Positions 44,097-53,148 are shown, counted from the first letter of the stretch. The stretch: DNA of 64,000 nucleotides from Paraburkholderia sp. BL25I1N1 (GCF_003002025.1 NZ_PVZB01000032.1:1-64000), one strand, 5' to 3'. Notes: generated by a model from the sequence alone, not told the origin. A program made the numbers and translations.

Positions 44097-44519
44097 ATGG
44101 ACACACTTATCATGCCTCGTTTGAGAAATACGGCACTGGCCGCGCTCGTCGTCGTGAGCGCGTCGTTGAGCGTGGCGCGCGCCGAGGCGCCCGCCGCAGT
44201 CGTCACGCCGTTGATGACGCAGCCTCTTGACGACTATCCGGGCAAGGAAGCCTTGATGATCGCCGTCGAGTATCCGCCGGGTGCGGCGGACCCAGTCCAT
44301 CGGCATCATGCGCACGGTTTTATCTATGTGCTGGAAGGATCGATCGTGATGCAGGTCAAGGGCGGCAAGGAAGTCACGCTGACGCCCGGGCAGACCTTCT
44401 ATGAAGGTCCAGGCGATGTTCACACGGTCGGACGCAACGCCAGCCAGACGAAGCCGGCCAGGTTCCTCGTGCTACTGCTGAAGGATAAGGGCGCACCGGT
44501 TCTCGTTCCGGAGAAATAG
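44097..44519 (+). CDS. Exported cupin-domain protein
   Basis: 140 residues with a signal peptide (PRLRNTALAALVVVSASLSV, cleavage after ARA) and one cupin barrel. The metal-ligand motif is in DPVHRHHAHGFIYVLEGSIV, and the second cupin motif is PGQTFYEGPGDVHTVGRN. ATG 44112 is an equally possible start. It follows the CMD gene by 56 bp and may be part of the same transcript. Likely periplasmic; the activity is unknown. Confidence 0.85.
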   Translation: MDTLIMPRLRNTALAALVVVSASLSVARAEAPAAVVTPLMTQPLDDYPGKEALMIAVEYPPGAADPVHRHHAHGFIYVLEGSIVMQVKGGKEVTLTPGQTFYEGPGDVHTVGRNASQTKPARFLVLLLKDKGAPVLVPEK

Positions 44520-44619
44520 CCGCCTGCGCGCCGCATCCGGTTTCAAAAAAGGGCGGACCGTGTCACAAATGGCAGCGCTGATACGTCTAGTCGCTATGGA
44601 CTTTACGAACCGCGCTTCC

Positions 44620-45630
44620 ATGTCAGACGACCCTTCACGCCGCCGCATCGCCGGCGCCGCCGACCCGTTCGCCAGCAGTTTCGCGACCAGCTACGCCGGC
44701 GTCGTTTCTTTTCTCGCCGTTGCCAACGAAGGCAGCTTTGCCCGCGCGGGCGATCGCCTCGGCATCGGGCGTTCCTCCGTTAGCCGCAACGTGCAGAAAC
44801 TCGAGGCCCAGCTCGACGCGCGCCTCTTTCTGCGCACCACGCGCAGCACGTCGTTGACGCGCGAGGGCGAACTGTTCTACGAGAACTGTCAGCCTGGCAT
44901 CGAGCGCATCGCCCAGGCGCTGGAAGACATGCGGGAACTGCGCAACGGGCCGCCGCGCGGCCATCTGCGCATCGTCTCTCCACCGGGTTTCGGCCGCAAG
45001 ATCGTCGCGCCGTTGCTGCGGGGCTTTCATGCGCGCTATCCCGAGATCGCCCTCGAACTGCTGCTGAACGATCGACCCGCCGATTTCACGGCCGACCGTG
45101 TCGACGTGTCGTTTCACGACGGGCGTCTGGCAGACAGCGGAATCGTGGCGCGCCGGCTGATTCCGATGCAGATGCTCGTCTGCGCGTCGCCCGCTTATGC
45201 GCGAAGATACGGGCTGCCACGGCATGTCGATGAACTGGCGGAGCATCGTTGCATCAACTTCCTCGCCGCGTCCGGCCGCATCAGTGAATGGGAGTTCAAG
45301 GTGGACGGTCTCCCGCAGCGCCACCAGCCCGCTGCGCAGCACACATTCAACGACCCCGATCTGATCGTGCAGTCGGTGCTGGACGGCTTGGGAATTGCGC
45401 AGTTGCCCGCCTATCAGGTGTGCGACCTGCTGGCCGGCGGGCAGTTGCTCAGTTGTCTCGCGCAGCACGCGCCGGAAGATGGCGGCCATTACCTCTGCTA
45501 TCTCAGCCGCAAGCAGCTTCCCGCGCGGGTCCGCGTGTTCGTCGACTACATGACCGAGCACACGCGCGCGCTCGACCTTCAGTGCCTGACGTCGATGGCG
45601 ACGCGGTCCTCGTTATCGACGGTCGAGTGA
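44620..45630 (+). CDS. LysR-family transcriptional regulator
   Basis: 336 residues from ATG 44620 (GTG 44560 and ATG 44596 are alternative starts). The HTH is VVSFLAVANEGSFARAGDRL followed by GIGRSSVSRNVQKLEAQL. The effector domain has features of the CrgA/PgrR-like group, for example GPPRGHLRIVSPPGFGRKIV and VDVSFHDGRLADSGIVARRL. It follows the cupin gene and has no divergent partner, so its target is not obvious. Confidence 0.9.
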   Translation: MSDDPSRRRIAGAADPFASSFATSYAGVVSFLAVANEGSFARAGDRLGIGRSSVSRNVQKLEAQLDARLFLRTTRSTSLTREGELFYENCQPGIERIAQALEDMRELRNGPPRGHLRIVSPPGFGRKIVAPLLRGFHARYPEIALELLLNDRPADFTADRVDVSFHDGRLADSGIVARRLIPMQMLVCASPAYARRYGLPRHVDELAEHRCINFLAASGRISEWEFKVDGLPQRHQPAAQHTFNDPDLIVQSVLDGLGIAQLPAYQVCDLLAGGQLLSCLAQHAPEDGGHYLCYLSRKQLPARVRVFVDYMTEHTRALDLQCLTSMATRSSLSTVE

Positions 45631-45832
45631 CGGCGTCTGAGCGACCTTGCGTTGATTGAGGCTTTTCATGCAACACGGTGCGTTCCGCTGCGGCTCTACT
45701 GCATGACGCGGTGCGTCGCTGCCATGTTTTCTGTACGCATGGCACGTGCGGGGTGTCGTAGCGTTGCGTGAGTTTTGTTGTGAACGGACTGTCTAACAGC
45801 AGGGAAGAGGGCTTCGCTGCGTCATTTGTTAT

Positions 45833-47308
45833 TCATTGCTGCTCTTTCGTTGCGGTCGGCGTGGCGGAGTCGGCCAGCTCGCGTGCCCGGATGAGCGCGC
45901 TGCTGATCTCGGCCAATATTTTGTCGCGGTCCGCGTCGGTCTGCTGCCGTAACGCGAACGACGGATGATAGGTGGCGATGCCCCAGCCGCCGTCCACGTT
46001 GAATGGCGCGTCGAGATAATCTTTCAGGCTGACCTTCCCGCGCAGCAAGGCAGTCAGCGCCGTAGCGCCAAGCGCGACAATCACCGCCGGGCGCACCGCG
46101 TGCAACTCGCTCTCGAGCCAGTAAGAACACGCTTCGATCTCACGCTGTCCCGGTGTTTTGTGCAGCCTGCGCTTGCCGCGCGGTTCCCACTTGAAATGCT
46201 TCACCGCGTTGGTCAGATAGACCTGCTCGCGCGACAAGCCGGCGCGCGTGATCGCAGTCTCCAGCAATTGCCCCGCCGGCCCGACGAACGGCTGGCCACT
46301 CAGATCTTCCTGGTCGCCAGGCTGCTCGCCGATCAGCATGATGCGCGCGTCGCCTGGCCCCGAACTTCCGACAGCTTGCGTCGCATTGCGCCACAGGTCG
46401 CAACGCCGGCAGGTATCGAGCGACGAGGGCTGGACGCGAATCGGTTGCGCCATGTCCGCTTCGATCGGGATCATTTTGCCGCCCAGCGCGCCGACGCCGC
46501 TCGCCTGCGCCACACGGCGCGCGCCGCTTTTCGCTTCGCTGATCATGGCGGGGATCAGATGACCTTCCGGCAAGCCTTTCCAGAAGCGTACCGGCATGTG
46601 CTGTTCGAGCGCCGCCTCGTTCAGCCGCGCCGGATTGAACGTGCTGCGGTAGTAGGCGAGCCATAGCGCCTCGGCTTCGTCGGCGGTATCGCAACGATGG
46701 TCACGGGGCAGGGCGCGGCGCTGCTTCAGATGCAGTTGCTGACCGTCCCAGAAAGCCGCGCCGCGCGGCGTGGTGATCATCCAGGTCGCGCGCCCCATGC
46801 GTTGCGCAAAATGTTCCGCGGCCCACGCCAACACATCATGCTCGGGTTCGTACCACGCGATGTATTCGGGCGTCTGCACCGCCGACATTAACGCTGACGC
46901 CTGCTTGCGAAACCGCACGTAGGCAATCATGTCGTGCTTGGCACGCCGCACGCTTTTGGCCATGCGATAAAGGCGTGCGCCATCCGCGTCCGCCGGCGAG
47001 GCCGCCGCGCGGTCGCCGCGATGCCAGCGCCACAGGACCTTGTACAGAAACGCCCAACGCTGTGATTCGCGGCACAGGGCGGCGTCTTGCAAGAGCGCCG
47101 CCAGCTCCTTCGAAACATGCACGGCGGTGGATCGAGCCTCTGCGTCCTCTGACGTCGTGCCATAGTCGAACAGCGCCTGCTCCTGCGGTAACTCAGGTTC
47201 CTGCTTGATGCGCCATTCGATCGTCTCCGGCGCGAGGCCTTCAGCTAAAGCGCCGAGCGATGCGGCGCGCCAGGCGGCGAAATGGTCTTCGATAACGATG
47301 GAACGCAT
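45833..47308 (-). CDS. DUF4130 - UdgX uracil-DNA glycosylase family fusion
   Basis: 491 residues. The N-terminal half (about 1-260) is the DUF4130 / TIGR03915-type domain found beside a radical SAM DNA-repair protein. The C-terminal half is a UdgX-type uracil-DNA glycosylase: the Fe-S cysteines begin with DTCRRCDLWRNA, motif A is MLIGEQPGDQEDLSGQPFVG, and the R-loop KRRLHKTPGQREIEA and the HPS motif in TYHPSFALRQ follow. UdgX binds uracil DNA covalently. It lies 9 bp after the radical SAM gene, in its SOS-type transcript. Confidence 0.92.
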   Translation of the reverse strand: MRSIVIEDHFAAWRAASLGALAEGLAPETIEWRIKQEPELPQEQALFDYGTTSEDAEARSTAVHVSKELAALLQDAALCRESQRWAFLYKVLWRWHRGDRAAASPADADGARLYRMAKSVRRAKHDMIAYVRFRKQASALMSAVQTPEYIAWYEPEHDVLAWAAEHFAQRMGRATWMITTPRGAAFWDGQQLHLKQRRALPRDHRCDTADEAEALWLAYYRSTFNPARLNEAALEQHMPVRFWKGLPEGHLIPAMISEAKSGARRVAQASGVGALGGKMIPIEADMAQPIRVQPSSLDTCRRCDLWRNATQAVGSSGPGDARIMLIGEQPGDQEDLSGQPFVGPAGQLLETAITRAGLSREQVYLTNAVKHFKWEPRGKRRLHKTPGQREIEACSYWLESELHAVRPAVIVALGATALTALLRGKVSLKDYLDAPFNVDGGWGIATYHPSFALRQQTDADRDKILAEISSALIRARELADSATPTATKEQQ

Positions 47309-47317
47309 TGCGACGCT

Positions 47318-48526
47318 TCACAACAACGCCAGTTGCACCGGCGGCGCCAACACCCGGCGCAAGCGGGCCGACGACGTGTCATGCAGCGCCGCGCGATAGT
47401 CTTGCGTCACGACGAACGGCTTGATCTTTTCCAGCGGACAACGCAGCCGCACGAGGTCCTCGTAGCGCACCCGGCGCGAACGCCGTAACTCCACCAACCG
47501 TTTTGCGTTGCGCATGCCGATGCCCGGCACGCGTGCGATCATGCGCAGCGGCGCGCGGTTCAGGTCGACCGGAAACTGATCACGATGCGCTAACGCCCAC
47601 GCGAGCTTCGGATCGATGTCGAGCGACAGGTTGCCGGGCTGTTCGAACAGTTCGTCCGCACTGAAGCCGTAGCCGCGCATCAGGAAATCCGCCTGATACA
47701 GCCGGTGTTCGCGTAACAACGGCGGTGCCTGAGCCGGCAATGCGGAAGGACTGTCGGGAATCGGGCTGAAGGCGGAGTAGTAGACGCGCTTGAGCTTGTA
47801 TGACCCGTAGAGCGTCGCGGCGGTCTGCAAGATCGTGCTGTCGTTCGTCTGATCCGCGCCGACGATCATCTGCGTGCTTTGGCCCGCGGGCGTGAACTTT
47901 GGTGCTCCGGCGTCGCTATGCGCTTCTTCCTGCGCAAGGCGGATCGAGCCCATGGCGAGCTTGATGGTGCGCACGTTCTTTTCCGGCGCGAGCAGCGCGA
48001 GGCTGCTGTCCGTAGGCAGTTCGATGTTCACGCTCAAACGGTCGGCATAACGCCCGGCTTGAGCAATCAACTGCGGATCGGCGTCGGGAATGGTCTTCAG
48101 ATGAAGATAGCCGCGAAACTGATGATCCTCACGCAACGACTGGGCGACGCGCACGAGTTGTTCCATCGTGTAGTTCGACGACTGAATGATTCCGGAACTC
48201 AGAAACAATCCGTCGATGTAATTGCGCCGATAAAAATCCAGCGTCAGGTCGACAACTTCCTCGGGGGTGAAGCGCGCGCGTGGCACGTTGCTCGAGCGCC
48301 GGTTGACGCAGTACTGACAGTCATACAAACAGAAATTGGTGAGCAGGATTTTCAGCAGCGAGACGCAGCGCCCGTCTGGCGTGAAACTGTGGCAGATGCC
48401 CGCGCCGGTGCTGGCGCCGAGGCCTGCAATGCCGCGCGAGCCGCGTTTGGGCGCGCCGCTGCTTGCGCATGACGCGTCGTACTTCGCGGCGTCGGCCAAT
48501 ACTTCCAGCTTTTTGAGCAGTTCCAC
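47318..48526 (-). CDS. Putative DNA modification/repair radical SAM protein
   Basis: 402 residues of the TIGR03916-type family paired with UdgX/DUF4130. The radical SAM cluster is in TNFCLYDCQYCVNRRSSN (CxxxCxxC type), after SFTPDGRCVSLLKILL. A helix-hairpin-helix-like DNA-binding segment is visible near the C-terminus (RMIARVPGIGMRNAKRLVEL). The ATG at 48526 lies 12 bp from a near-perfect LexA box, so it is expected to be damage-inducible. Confidence 0.92.
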   Translation of the reverse strand: MELLKKLEVLADAAKYDASCASSGAPKRGSRGIAGLGASTGAGICHSFTPDGRCVSLLKILLTNFCLYDCQYCVNRRSSNVPRARFTPEEVVDLTLDFYRRNYIDGLFLSSGIIQSSNYTMEQLVRVAQSLREDHQFRGYLHLKTIPDADPQLIAQAGRYADRLSVNIELPTDSSLALLAPEKNVRTIKLAMGSIRLAQEEAHSDAGAPKFTPAGQSTQMIVGADQTNDSTILQTAATLYGSYKLKRVYYSAFSPIPDSPSALPAQAPPLLREHRLYQADFLMRGYGFSADELFEQPGNLSLDIDPKLAWALAHRDQFPVDLNRAPLRMIARVPGIGMRNAKRLVELRRSRRVRYEDLVRLRCPLEKIKPFVVTQDYRAALHDTSSARLRRVLAPPVQLALL

Positions 48527-48537
48527 GTTGCCACCAA

Positions 48538-48557
48538 TACTGTATGGATGTACAGTA
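48538..48557 (-). promoter_or_regulatory. LexA (SOS) box upstream of the radical SAM-UdgX operon
   Basis: TACTGTATGGATGTACAGTA is an imperfect 20-bp palindrome with CTGT-N8-ACAG and flanking TA, matching the LexA consensus TACTGTATATATATACAGTA. It sits 11 bp before the ATG of the radical SAM gene. It is the strongest promoter-type site in the window. Confidence 0.82.
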
Positions 48558-48851
48558 TTGTACGTGGGGACGCGGTGACTGCAAGCGGTTTTTTATGGGA
48601 AACGGGCGTTGGCTTCGGCGCGTATCCGGCGAACAAGCGGGGCGAAAGGGCTGCAAGGGCAATGGATGTGTGCGGAATGTGCTGCCTTTGCCTGCAACGG
48701 GGAGCTATCTCAAGAGTAACGACCGGATTTGATAAACGCGGTCGCGGAACCTTGCACAGTCGAGCGGTCTGAATAGAGCAGCTATCGCGGGTGAGCCCGC
48801 ACAATGAACGGAGATTCATCGACATGCCGGCTTTATCCGGTCAGGAACGTC

Positions 48852-49457
48852 ATGCCTGAACAACTTTGGCTGCCTGGGCTCGAGGCGCCGCCAACGCCGA
48901 CAGACGGCCTGTTCTTCGCCGTCTTTCCCGATACCGCCACCGCGGCCGGCATCTCGAAGCTCGCGCAACAGCTTTGCGGGGAGACGCGCGCGCGGAGCAA
49001 GCCGCTTGCGGCGGGTCGTCTGCATGTCACCTTGCATCACCTGGGAAATTTCGCCGGTGGTTTGCCCCAGAAGCGAGTCGATGCGGCGATGCAGGCGGCT
49101 GCGTCGATCAGAATGGAGCCGTTTAGCGTCGAATTCGACACGGCGGTCAGCTTTGCCTTGAAGCCAAGACCCGGCCCGCTGGTGTTGGGCGGAGGCGAAG
49201 GCGTCGCCGGCTTGCACGTACTGCACGACGCCTTGGGTCGCGCGTTGCAGAGCGCCGGTTTGGGTGAGCACGCGGTCTCGTCCGCGGCGCAGTACACACC
49301 GCACGTCACGCTGGCGTATGGGATGCCATGGGCCGCGGCACGCCCCGTCGAGCCGGTCTGCTGGAACGTGCGCGAGTTTGCGTTGATGCACAGTTTGCTC
49401 GGGCGTACGCGGCATGTCGCGTTGGCGCGCTGGACTTTGACTGGCGCCGAATCTTAG
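48852..49457 (+). CDS. thpR: RNA 2',3'-cyclic phosphodiesterase / 2'-5' RNA ligase family
   Basis: 201 residues of the 2H phosphoesterase family. Both HxT motifs are visible: LHVTLHHLG near residue 58 and TPHVTLAYG near residue 155. ATG 48852 is preceded by AGGAACGTC; the open frame begins at 48804. The enzyme opens 2',3'-cyclic phosphates in tRNA fragments. It is divergent from the LexA-controlled operon but shares only the intergenic DNA. Confidence 0.9.
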   Translation: MPEQLWLPGLEAPPTPTDGLFFAVFPDTATAAGISKLAQQLCGETRARSKPLAAGRLHVTLHHLGNFAGGLPQKRVDAAMQAAASIRMEPFSVEFDTAVSFALKPRPGPLVLGGGEGVAGLHVLHDALGRALQSAGLGEHAVSSAAQYTPHVTLAYGMPWAAARPVEPVCWNVREFALMHSLLGRTRHVALARWTLTGAES

Positions 49458-49501
49458 CGCGCGTCGCCCTGGGTGACGGCGGTGTATCGAAGGACGCCCT
49501 G

Positions 49502-49747
49502 CTAGAACCGCATTCCAGTTGCGCAACCGCCAGCGAAACCGGCGCCGCTTCCGCCCGCGCCACCGCAGAACACGCCGCAACCGGAGAGCGCGAACGCCAT
49601 GGTGACGCCGGCTAGCGTCGCGCGCAGCCACGGCTTTCGAACGCGCTTGCCTGGATTGACGAGATCCGCGGCCGGCTGTGGACTGATGCGGGCATGGAGA
49701 ACGATGGAGGTGTGACTGCGGCTTGAAGTGATCATTCGGGGTTTCAT
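49502..49747 (-). CDS. Small lipoprotein-like protein
   Basis: Up to 81 residues. A hydrophobic stretch, LRATLAGVTMAFALSGCGVF, contains a lipobox (ALSGC), and the Gly/Cys-rich tail is CGGAGGSGAGFAGGCATGMR. The exact start is uncertain: the ATG at 49747 gives an unusually long pre-signal region and has no clear ribosome site. Likely a membrane-anchored small protein found in this lineage; function unknown. Confidence 0.5.
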   Translation of the reverse strand: MKPRMITSSRSHTSIVLHARISPQPAADLVNPGKRVRKPWLRATLAGVTMAFALSGCGVFCGGAGGSGAGFAGGCATGMRF

Positions 49748-49994
49748 AGCGTGGATGACTGTGGGAGCGGGAGGGACGGCGAGCAGGGCGCCGTCTGCTG
49801 AAAGTGTTTTGTCAGATTTGGCTGTGGAAAACGGAGCGGCAAGTGCCGCGGTAATGAATCGCCGAGGCTAGCGCACGACCGTGTGCCCTCAAATACGCGG
49901 AATCTGAAAACGTAGGAGGTTTCGTCGGTTCGAGAAGCGGAACGATCGTGCGCGCCCTGATAGAATGCTTGGGCCGCAACGTAGTGGATTGCAG

Positions 49995-50396
49995 ATGAAA
50001 TTGCTTGATGCGTTAGTCGAACAGCGTATTGCCGCCGCCGCCGCGCGAGGCGAATTCGACGAGTTACCGGGCGCCGGCGCGCCGCTGTCGCTGGACGACG
50101 ATACTTTGGTCCCCGAGGAAGTGCGCGTCGCCAACCGGATTTTGAAGAATGCGGGCTTTGTGCCGCCCGCTATCGAGCAGTTGCGCGCGTTGCGCGACCT
50201 GCAAGCGGAGTTGAATGCCGTGAGCGACCGGGCTACCCGTTGCCGTCTCCAGGCGCGCATGCTCGCGCTCGATATGGCACTTGAATCGTTGCGTGGCGGC
50301 CCGCTGGTTCTGCCGCGCGAATACTGCCGGCGTATCGCCGAGCGGCTATCCGAGCGCGCGGGCAACCTCGATACGGCAGACGCGGGTTCGCAGTGA
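49995..50396 (+). CDS. DnaJ-family domain protein (DUF1992, YhdN-like)
   Basis: 133 residues. The DUF1992 signature is clear: LVEQRIAAAAARGEFDELPG then GAPLSLDDDTLVPEEVRVAN, RILKNAGFVPP. Members are called DnaJ homologues but lack the J-domain HPD. It overlaps the tadA start by 4 bp. ATG 49995 is chosen over 49965 because it fits the family start. Confidence 0.85.
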   Translation: MKLLDALVEQRIAAAAARGEFDELPGAGAPLSLDDDTLVPEEVRVANRILKNAGFVPPAIEQLRALRDLQAELNAVSDRATRCRLQARMLALDMALESLRGGPLVLPREYCRRIAERLSERAGNLDTADAGSQ

Positions 50397-51136
50397 GCGA
50401 GCCGCTTGCCCAGTCCGCCGCGCCGGATTCAGACTCTGTCGAGTCTCACGGAGCGCTGAATGTGCCGGGTTCCGAACGCTCGGCGAGCGATGTCGCTGAA
50501 TCGGCAGCGGCCGATTCGGGCGCTGCCGTCGCCTCGGCGGGTTCAGAGGCAGCCCTAGGCGAACCGCCCACATGTTCCACCGTCCCCGAAGTCACGGAGC
50601 GCGATCGCCGTTTCATGGCGCTGGCGCAAGCCGCCGCCGAAAAAGCGCGCGCCGCCGGTGAAGTCCCCGTCGGCGCAGTCTTAGTGCGTGGCGATGAAGT
50701 CATTGGCACAGGTTTCAATCATCCGATCGGTGGGCACGACCCGTCCGCGCATGCGGAAATGGCCGCTTTGCGCGCCGCGGCGCAAGCCGTCGAGAACTAT
50801 CGTTTGCCGGGCTGCGAACTCTACGTCACGCTGGAGCCGTGCCTGATGTGCGCGGGGGCGATCATGCATGCGCGCATCGCGCGAGTCGTATTCGGGGCGC
50901 GCGATCCGAAAACGGGGGCGTGCGGCAGCGTCGTCAATGCGTTCGCGAATCCTCAGTTGAATCATCACACCACGGTGATCGGCGGCGTGCTCGAAAATGA
51001 ATGCGGGGCCGCGCTTAAGTCGTTCTTTGCCGAGCGGCGGCGCGCGAGCCGCGAAGCGCGTGCAACGGCACGGGCCGACGCGGCTGGCGCAGCCAGCGCA
51101 CCGGGCATCGCACCGGGGCCGGCCCGGTCGCTCTAA
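50393..51136 (+). CDS. tadA: tRNA-specific adenosine deaminase with extended N-terminus
   Basis: 247 residues from GTG 50393; the catalytic domain itself starts near residue 70 (RRFMALAQAAAEKARAAGEV). The zinc and catalytic motifs HAEMAAL and PCLMCAGAIMHARI are intact. The enzyme makes inosine at the wobble position of tRNA-Arg(ACG). The first 70 residues and last 30 are low-complexity Ala/Ser/Pro sequence, longer than usual for TadA. A start at ATG 50615 would give the core without much of the extension. It overlaps the DUF1992 gene by 4 bp. Confidence 0.9.
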   Translation: MSEPLAQSAAPDSDSVESHGALNVPGSERSASDVAESAAADSGAAVASAGSEAALGEPPTCSTVPEVTERDRRFMALAQAAAEKARAAGEVPVGAVLVRGDEVIGTGFNHPIGGHDPSAHAEMAALRAAAQAVENYRLPGCELYVTLEPCLMCAGAIMHARIARVVFGARDPKTGACGSVVNAFANPQLNHHTTVIGGVLENECGAALKSFFAERRRASREARATARADAAGAASAPGIAPGPARSL

Positions 51137-51164
51137 AACAACAACGTCCAGCAAGGTCCTGCCA

Positions 51165-52091
51165 ATGACCGTCCATCGCACCATCGAACTGATCGCGCCG
51201 TCCGGGTATCCGCACGACCCCGAGGTGCTGCATCGCGCGTTGGCGCGCTTCCATGCGCAGGGGCATCACGTCGAGGGCGTGGAAGCGACGAAGCGTCGCT
51301 TCCAGCGCTTTGCCGGCACGGATGGCGAACGCGCGGCCGAGCTGAACCGCCTCGCCGATCCGTCGCGTAAGTTGCCGGACATCGTGCTGGCCGTGCGCGG
51401 CGGCTACGGCGCGGTGCGCATCCTGCACGGCCTCGACTACGAAGGCTTGCAACGGCGGCTCACCGATCAGCCGATCGCGCTGGTCGGACACAGCGATTTC
51501 ACCGCGATCCAGCTTGCGCTGCTGGCGCGCGCCGGCGTGAAGAGCTTCGGCGGCCCGATGGTGATGAGCGACTTCGGCGCGGAGGAATTGAGCGAGTTCA
51601 CCATGCAGCGCTTCTGGTCGGCGGTGACGAAGCCGACCATGACGATCTCGAACAACACGCCGCAAGCGCAGCCGGTCGACGTCTCTGGCATGTTGTGGGG
51701 CGGCAATCTGGCGGTTCTGGCGTCGCTGATCGGCACGCCGTACATGCCGCCGGTGCAGGGCGGCATCCTCTTTATCGAGGACGTCAACGAGCAGCCGTTC
51801 CGGGTCGAGCGGATGATCTACCAGTTGCACCTGTCCGGCATTCTTGCGCAGCAACAGGCGCTCGTGCTGGGCGATTTCTCCGGCGCCAGGCCCTACGAAT
51901 ACGACAACGGCTACGATCTGCACGCAATGATCGAGCAGGTGAGGTCGGTGATCGGCATTCCGGTTGTCACCGGCCTGCAATTCGGGCATGTCCGCAACAT
52001 GGTGACGCTACCTGTGGGCGCGGACGCGCATCTCGTCGCGAATGCGCACGGCTTTAAACTTAGTGTGTCGGGCTATCCGTACCTCGCATGA
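51165..52091 (+). CDS. ldcA: Murein LD-carboxypeptidase (S66 family)
   Basis: 308 residues. LdcA removes the terminal D-Ala from murein tetrapeptides during cell-wall recycling in the cytoplasm. The S66 catalytic triad is present: serine in ALVGHSDFTA, glutamate in GGILFIEDVNEQPFRVERMI and histidine in GLQFGHVRNM. It starts 28 bp after tadA. A hairpin terminator follows at 52106-52135, closing the transcript. Confidence 0.92.
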   Translation: MTVHRTIELIAPSGYPHDPEVLHRALARFHAQGHHVEGVEATKRRFQRFAGTDGERAAELNRLADPSRKLPDIVLAVRGGYGAVRILHGLDYEGLQRRLTDQPIALVGHSDFTAIQLALLARAGVKSFGGPMVMSDFGAEELSEFTMQRFWSAVTKPTMTISNNTPQAQPVDVSGMLWGGNLAVLASLIGTPYMPPVQGGILFIEDVNEQPFRVERMIYQLHLSGILAQQQALVLGDFSGARPYEYDNGYDLHAMIEQVRSVIGIPVVTGLQFGHVRNMVTLPVGADAHLVANAHGFKLSVSGYPYLA

Positions 52092-52105
52092 GTTAGCTGG
52101 AGGGG

Positions 52106-52135
52106 GAAGCGGGCGATTGTCCGCTTTCTTTTTTA
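52106..52135 (+). terminator. Rho-independent terminator of the tadA-ldcA transcript
   Basis: AAGCGG / CCGCTT stem (extendable by a G-T and a G-C pair) with an 8-base loop, 16 bp after the ldcA stop, followed by TCTTTTTT. Confidence 0.75.
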
Positions 52136-52207
52136 ATTCGAGTAACGCAACTAACGGTCGATTTTTATGGCCTGCCACCGGCAGAGCAGCCCCCGGAAGG
52201 TCCGCCA

Positions 52208-52223
52208 GTTTTGTTGACAAAAC
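52208..52223. promoter_or_regulatory. Inverted-repeat operator 1 upstream of the GntR regulator
   Basis: GTTTTGT-TG-ACAAAAC, a perfect 7-bp dyad with TG centre. It shares the 10-bp core TTGTTGACAA with the second site 140 bp downstream. Likely bound by the FCD-type GntR regulator encoded at 52408. Confidence 0.55.
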
Positions 52224-52347
52224 AGGCCACCAATGAACGATCCCAGCCAAGCCTAATTAAGCTCGTACTGCGATACCGCCGGATACGCATGCCGGACCGA
52301 GCGTCCGTCAGCCCAACCTCGCCGCCAAGATTGTCGAAATTCAAGGC

Positions 52348-52367
52348 AAAAATTGTTGACAATTTTT
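52348..52367. promoter_or_regulatory. Inverted-repeat operator 2 just upstream of the GntR regulator
   Basis: Arms AAAAATTGT and ACAATTTTT form a perfect 9-bp dyad around TG, again with core TTGTTGACAA. It ends 40 bp before the GntR start, at the expected promoter position, so it fits autoregulation. Confidence 0.65.
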
Positions 52368-52407
52368 ATGTCCATCCTATGATGACCAACATACCGAGAC
52401 GAACATC

Positions 52408-53148
52408 ATGTCCGACACAGACTCCGCTGCCGCGAATAGTTTGAAACCCGAAGCGATCACCGAGCGCATCCGCGCCGCCATCCTCGAGCATCGGCTCGCG
52501 CCTGGCGCCAAGTTGACAGAAGCACAGTTATGCGAAGTATTCGGCGTGAAGCGCGGTCCGATCCGGCAGGCGCTGGCGCAGTTGGCAACCGACCACCTCG
52601 TCGATCTCGAACCGAATCGCGGGGCGTTCGTGGCAAGTCCGTCGCTGCAGGAAGTCCACGAAGTGTTCGAGATGCGCCGCATCATCGAGCTGGCGGTGGT
52701 CGAAAAGATCTGCAGCGGCCACGGCATGCGGCGTTTGAAGAGCATCGGCAGCATGATCGGCCGGGAACGCAAAGCATTTGAAACACGTGATTTTCCAGCG
52801 TGGATTCGCCTGTCGGGCGAGTTTCACACCGAGTTGGCCGGACTCACCGGCAACGCTGTGTTGTGCGACTGCCTGAACGGTCTGGTGGCGCGCTCCACAC
52901 TGATTTCCGCGCTGTACGAGTCGCTCGGACGCAGCCCATGCTCGTTCGAGGACCACGAAGCCATTCTCGCCGCGCTCGACGCCGGCGATGCAAAAGAGGC
53001 GGCGGCCCTCATGTCGCGCCATCTGCAAAGCGTCGAGTTGAAGATGCTGGACCGCCCCGCACGTGGCGCGGCCGATCTGCATGAAGTGTTCGGCGCCCTC
53101 AACGGCGCAGCCAGAGATTCATCGAAGACCAAGTCCGCGCCAGGCTGA
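52408..53148 (+). CDS. GntR-family regulator (FCD/FadR subfamily) of the uricolytic cluster
   Basis: 246 residues. The N-terminal winged helix is seen in ERIRAAILEHRLAPGAKLTE, QLCEVFGVKRGPIRQALAQL and DLEPNRGAFVAS. The FCD all-helical ligand domain follows (VHEVFEMRRIIELAVVEKIC). It is the first gene of the purine-catabolism block and has two perfect dyads upstream, so it is most simply the local repressor responding to a purine breakdown product such as allantoin or ureidoglycolate. Confidence 0.9.
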   Translation: MSDTDSAAANSLKPEAITERIRAAILEHRLAPGAKLTEAQLCEVFGVKRGPIRQALAQLATDHLVDLEPNRGAFVASPSLQEVHEVFEMRRIIELAVVEKICSGHGMRRLKSIGSMIGRERKAFETRDFPAWIRLSGEFHTELAGLTGNAVLCDCLNGLVARSTLISALYESLGRSPCSFEDHEAILAALDAGDAKEAAALMSRHLQSVELKMLDRPARGAADLHEVFGALNGAARDSSKTKSAPG

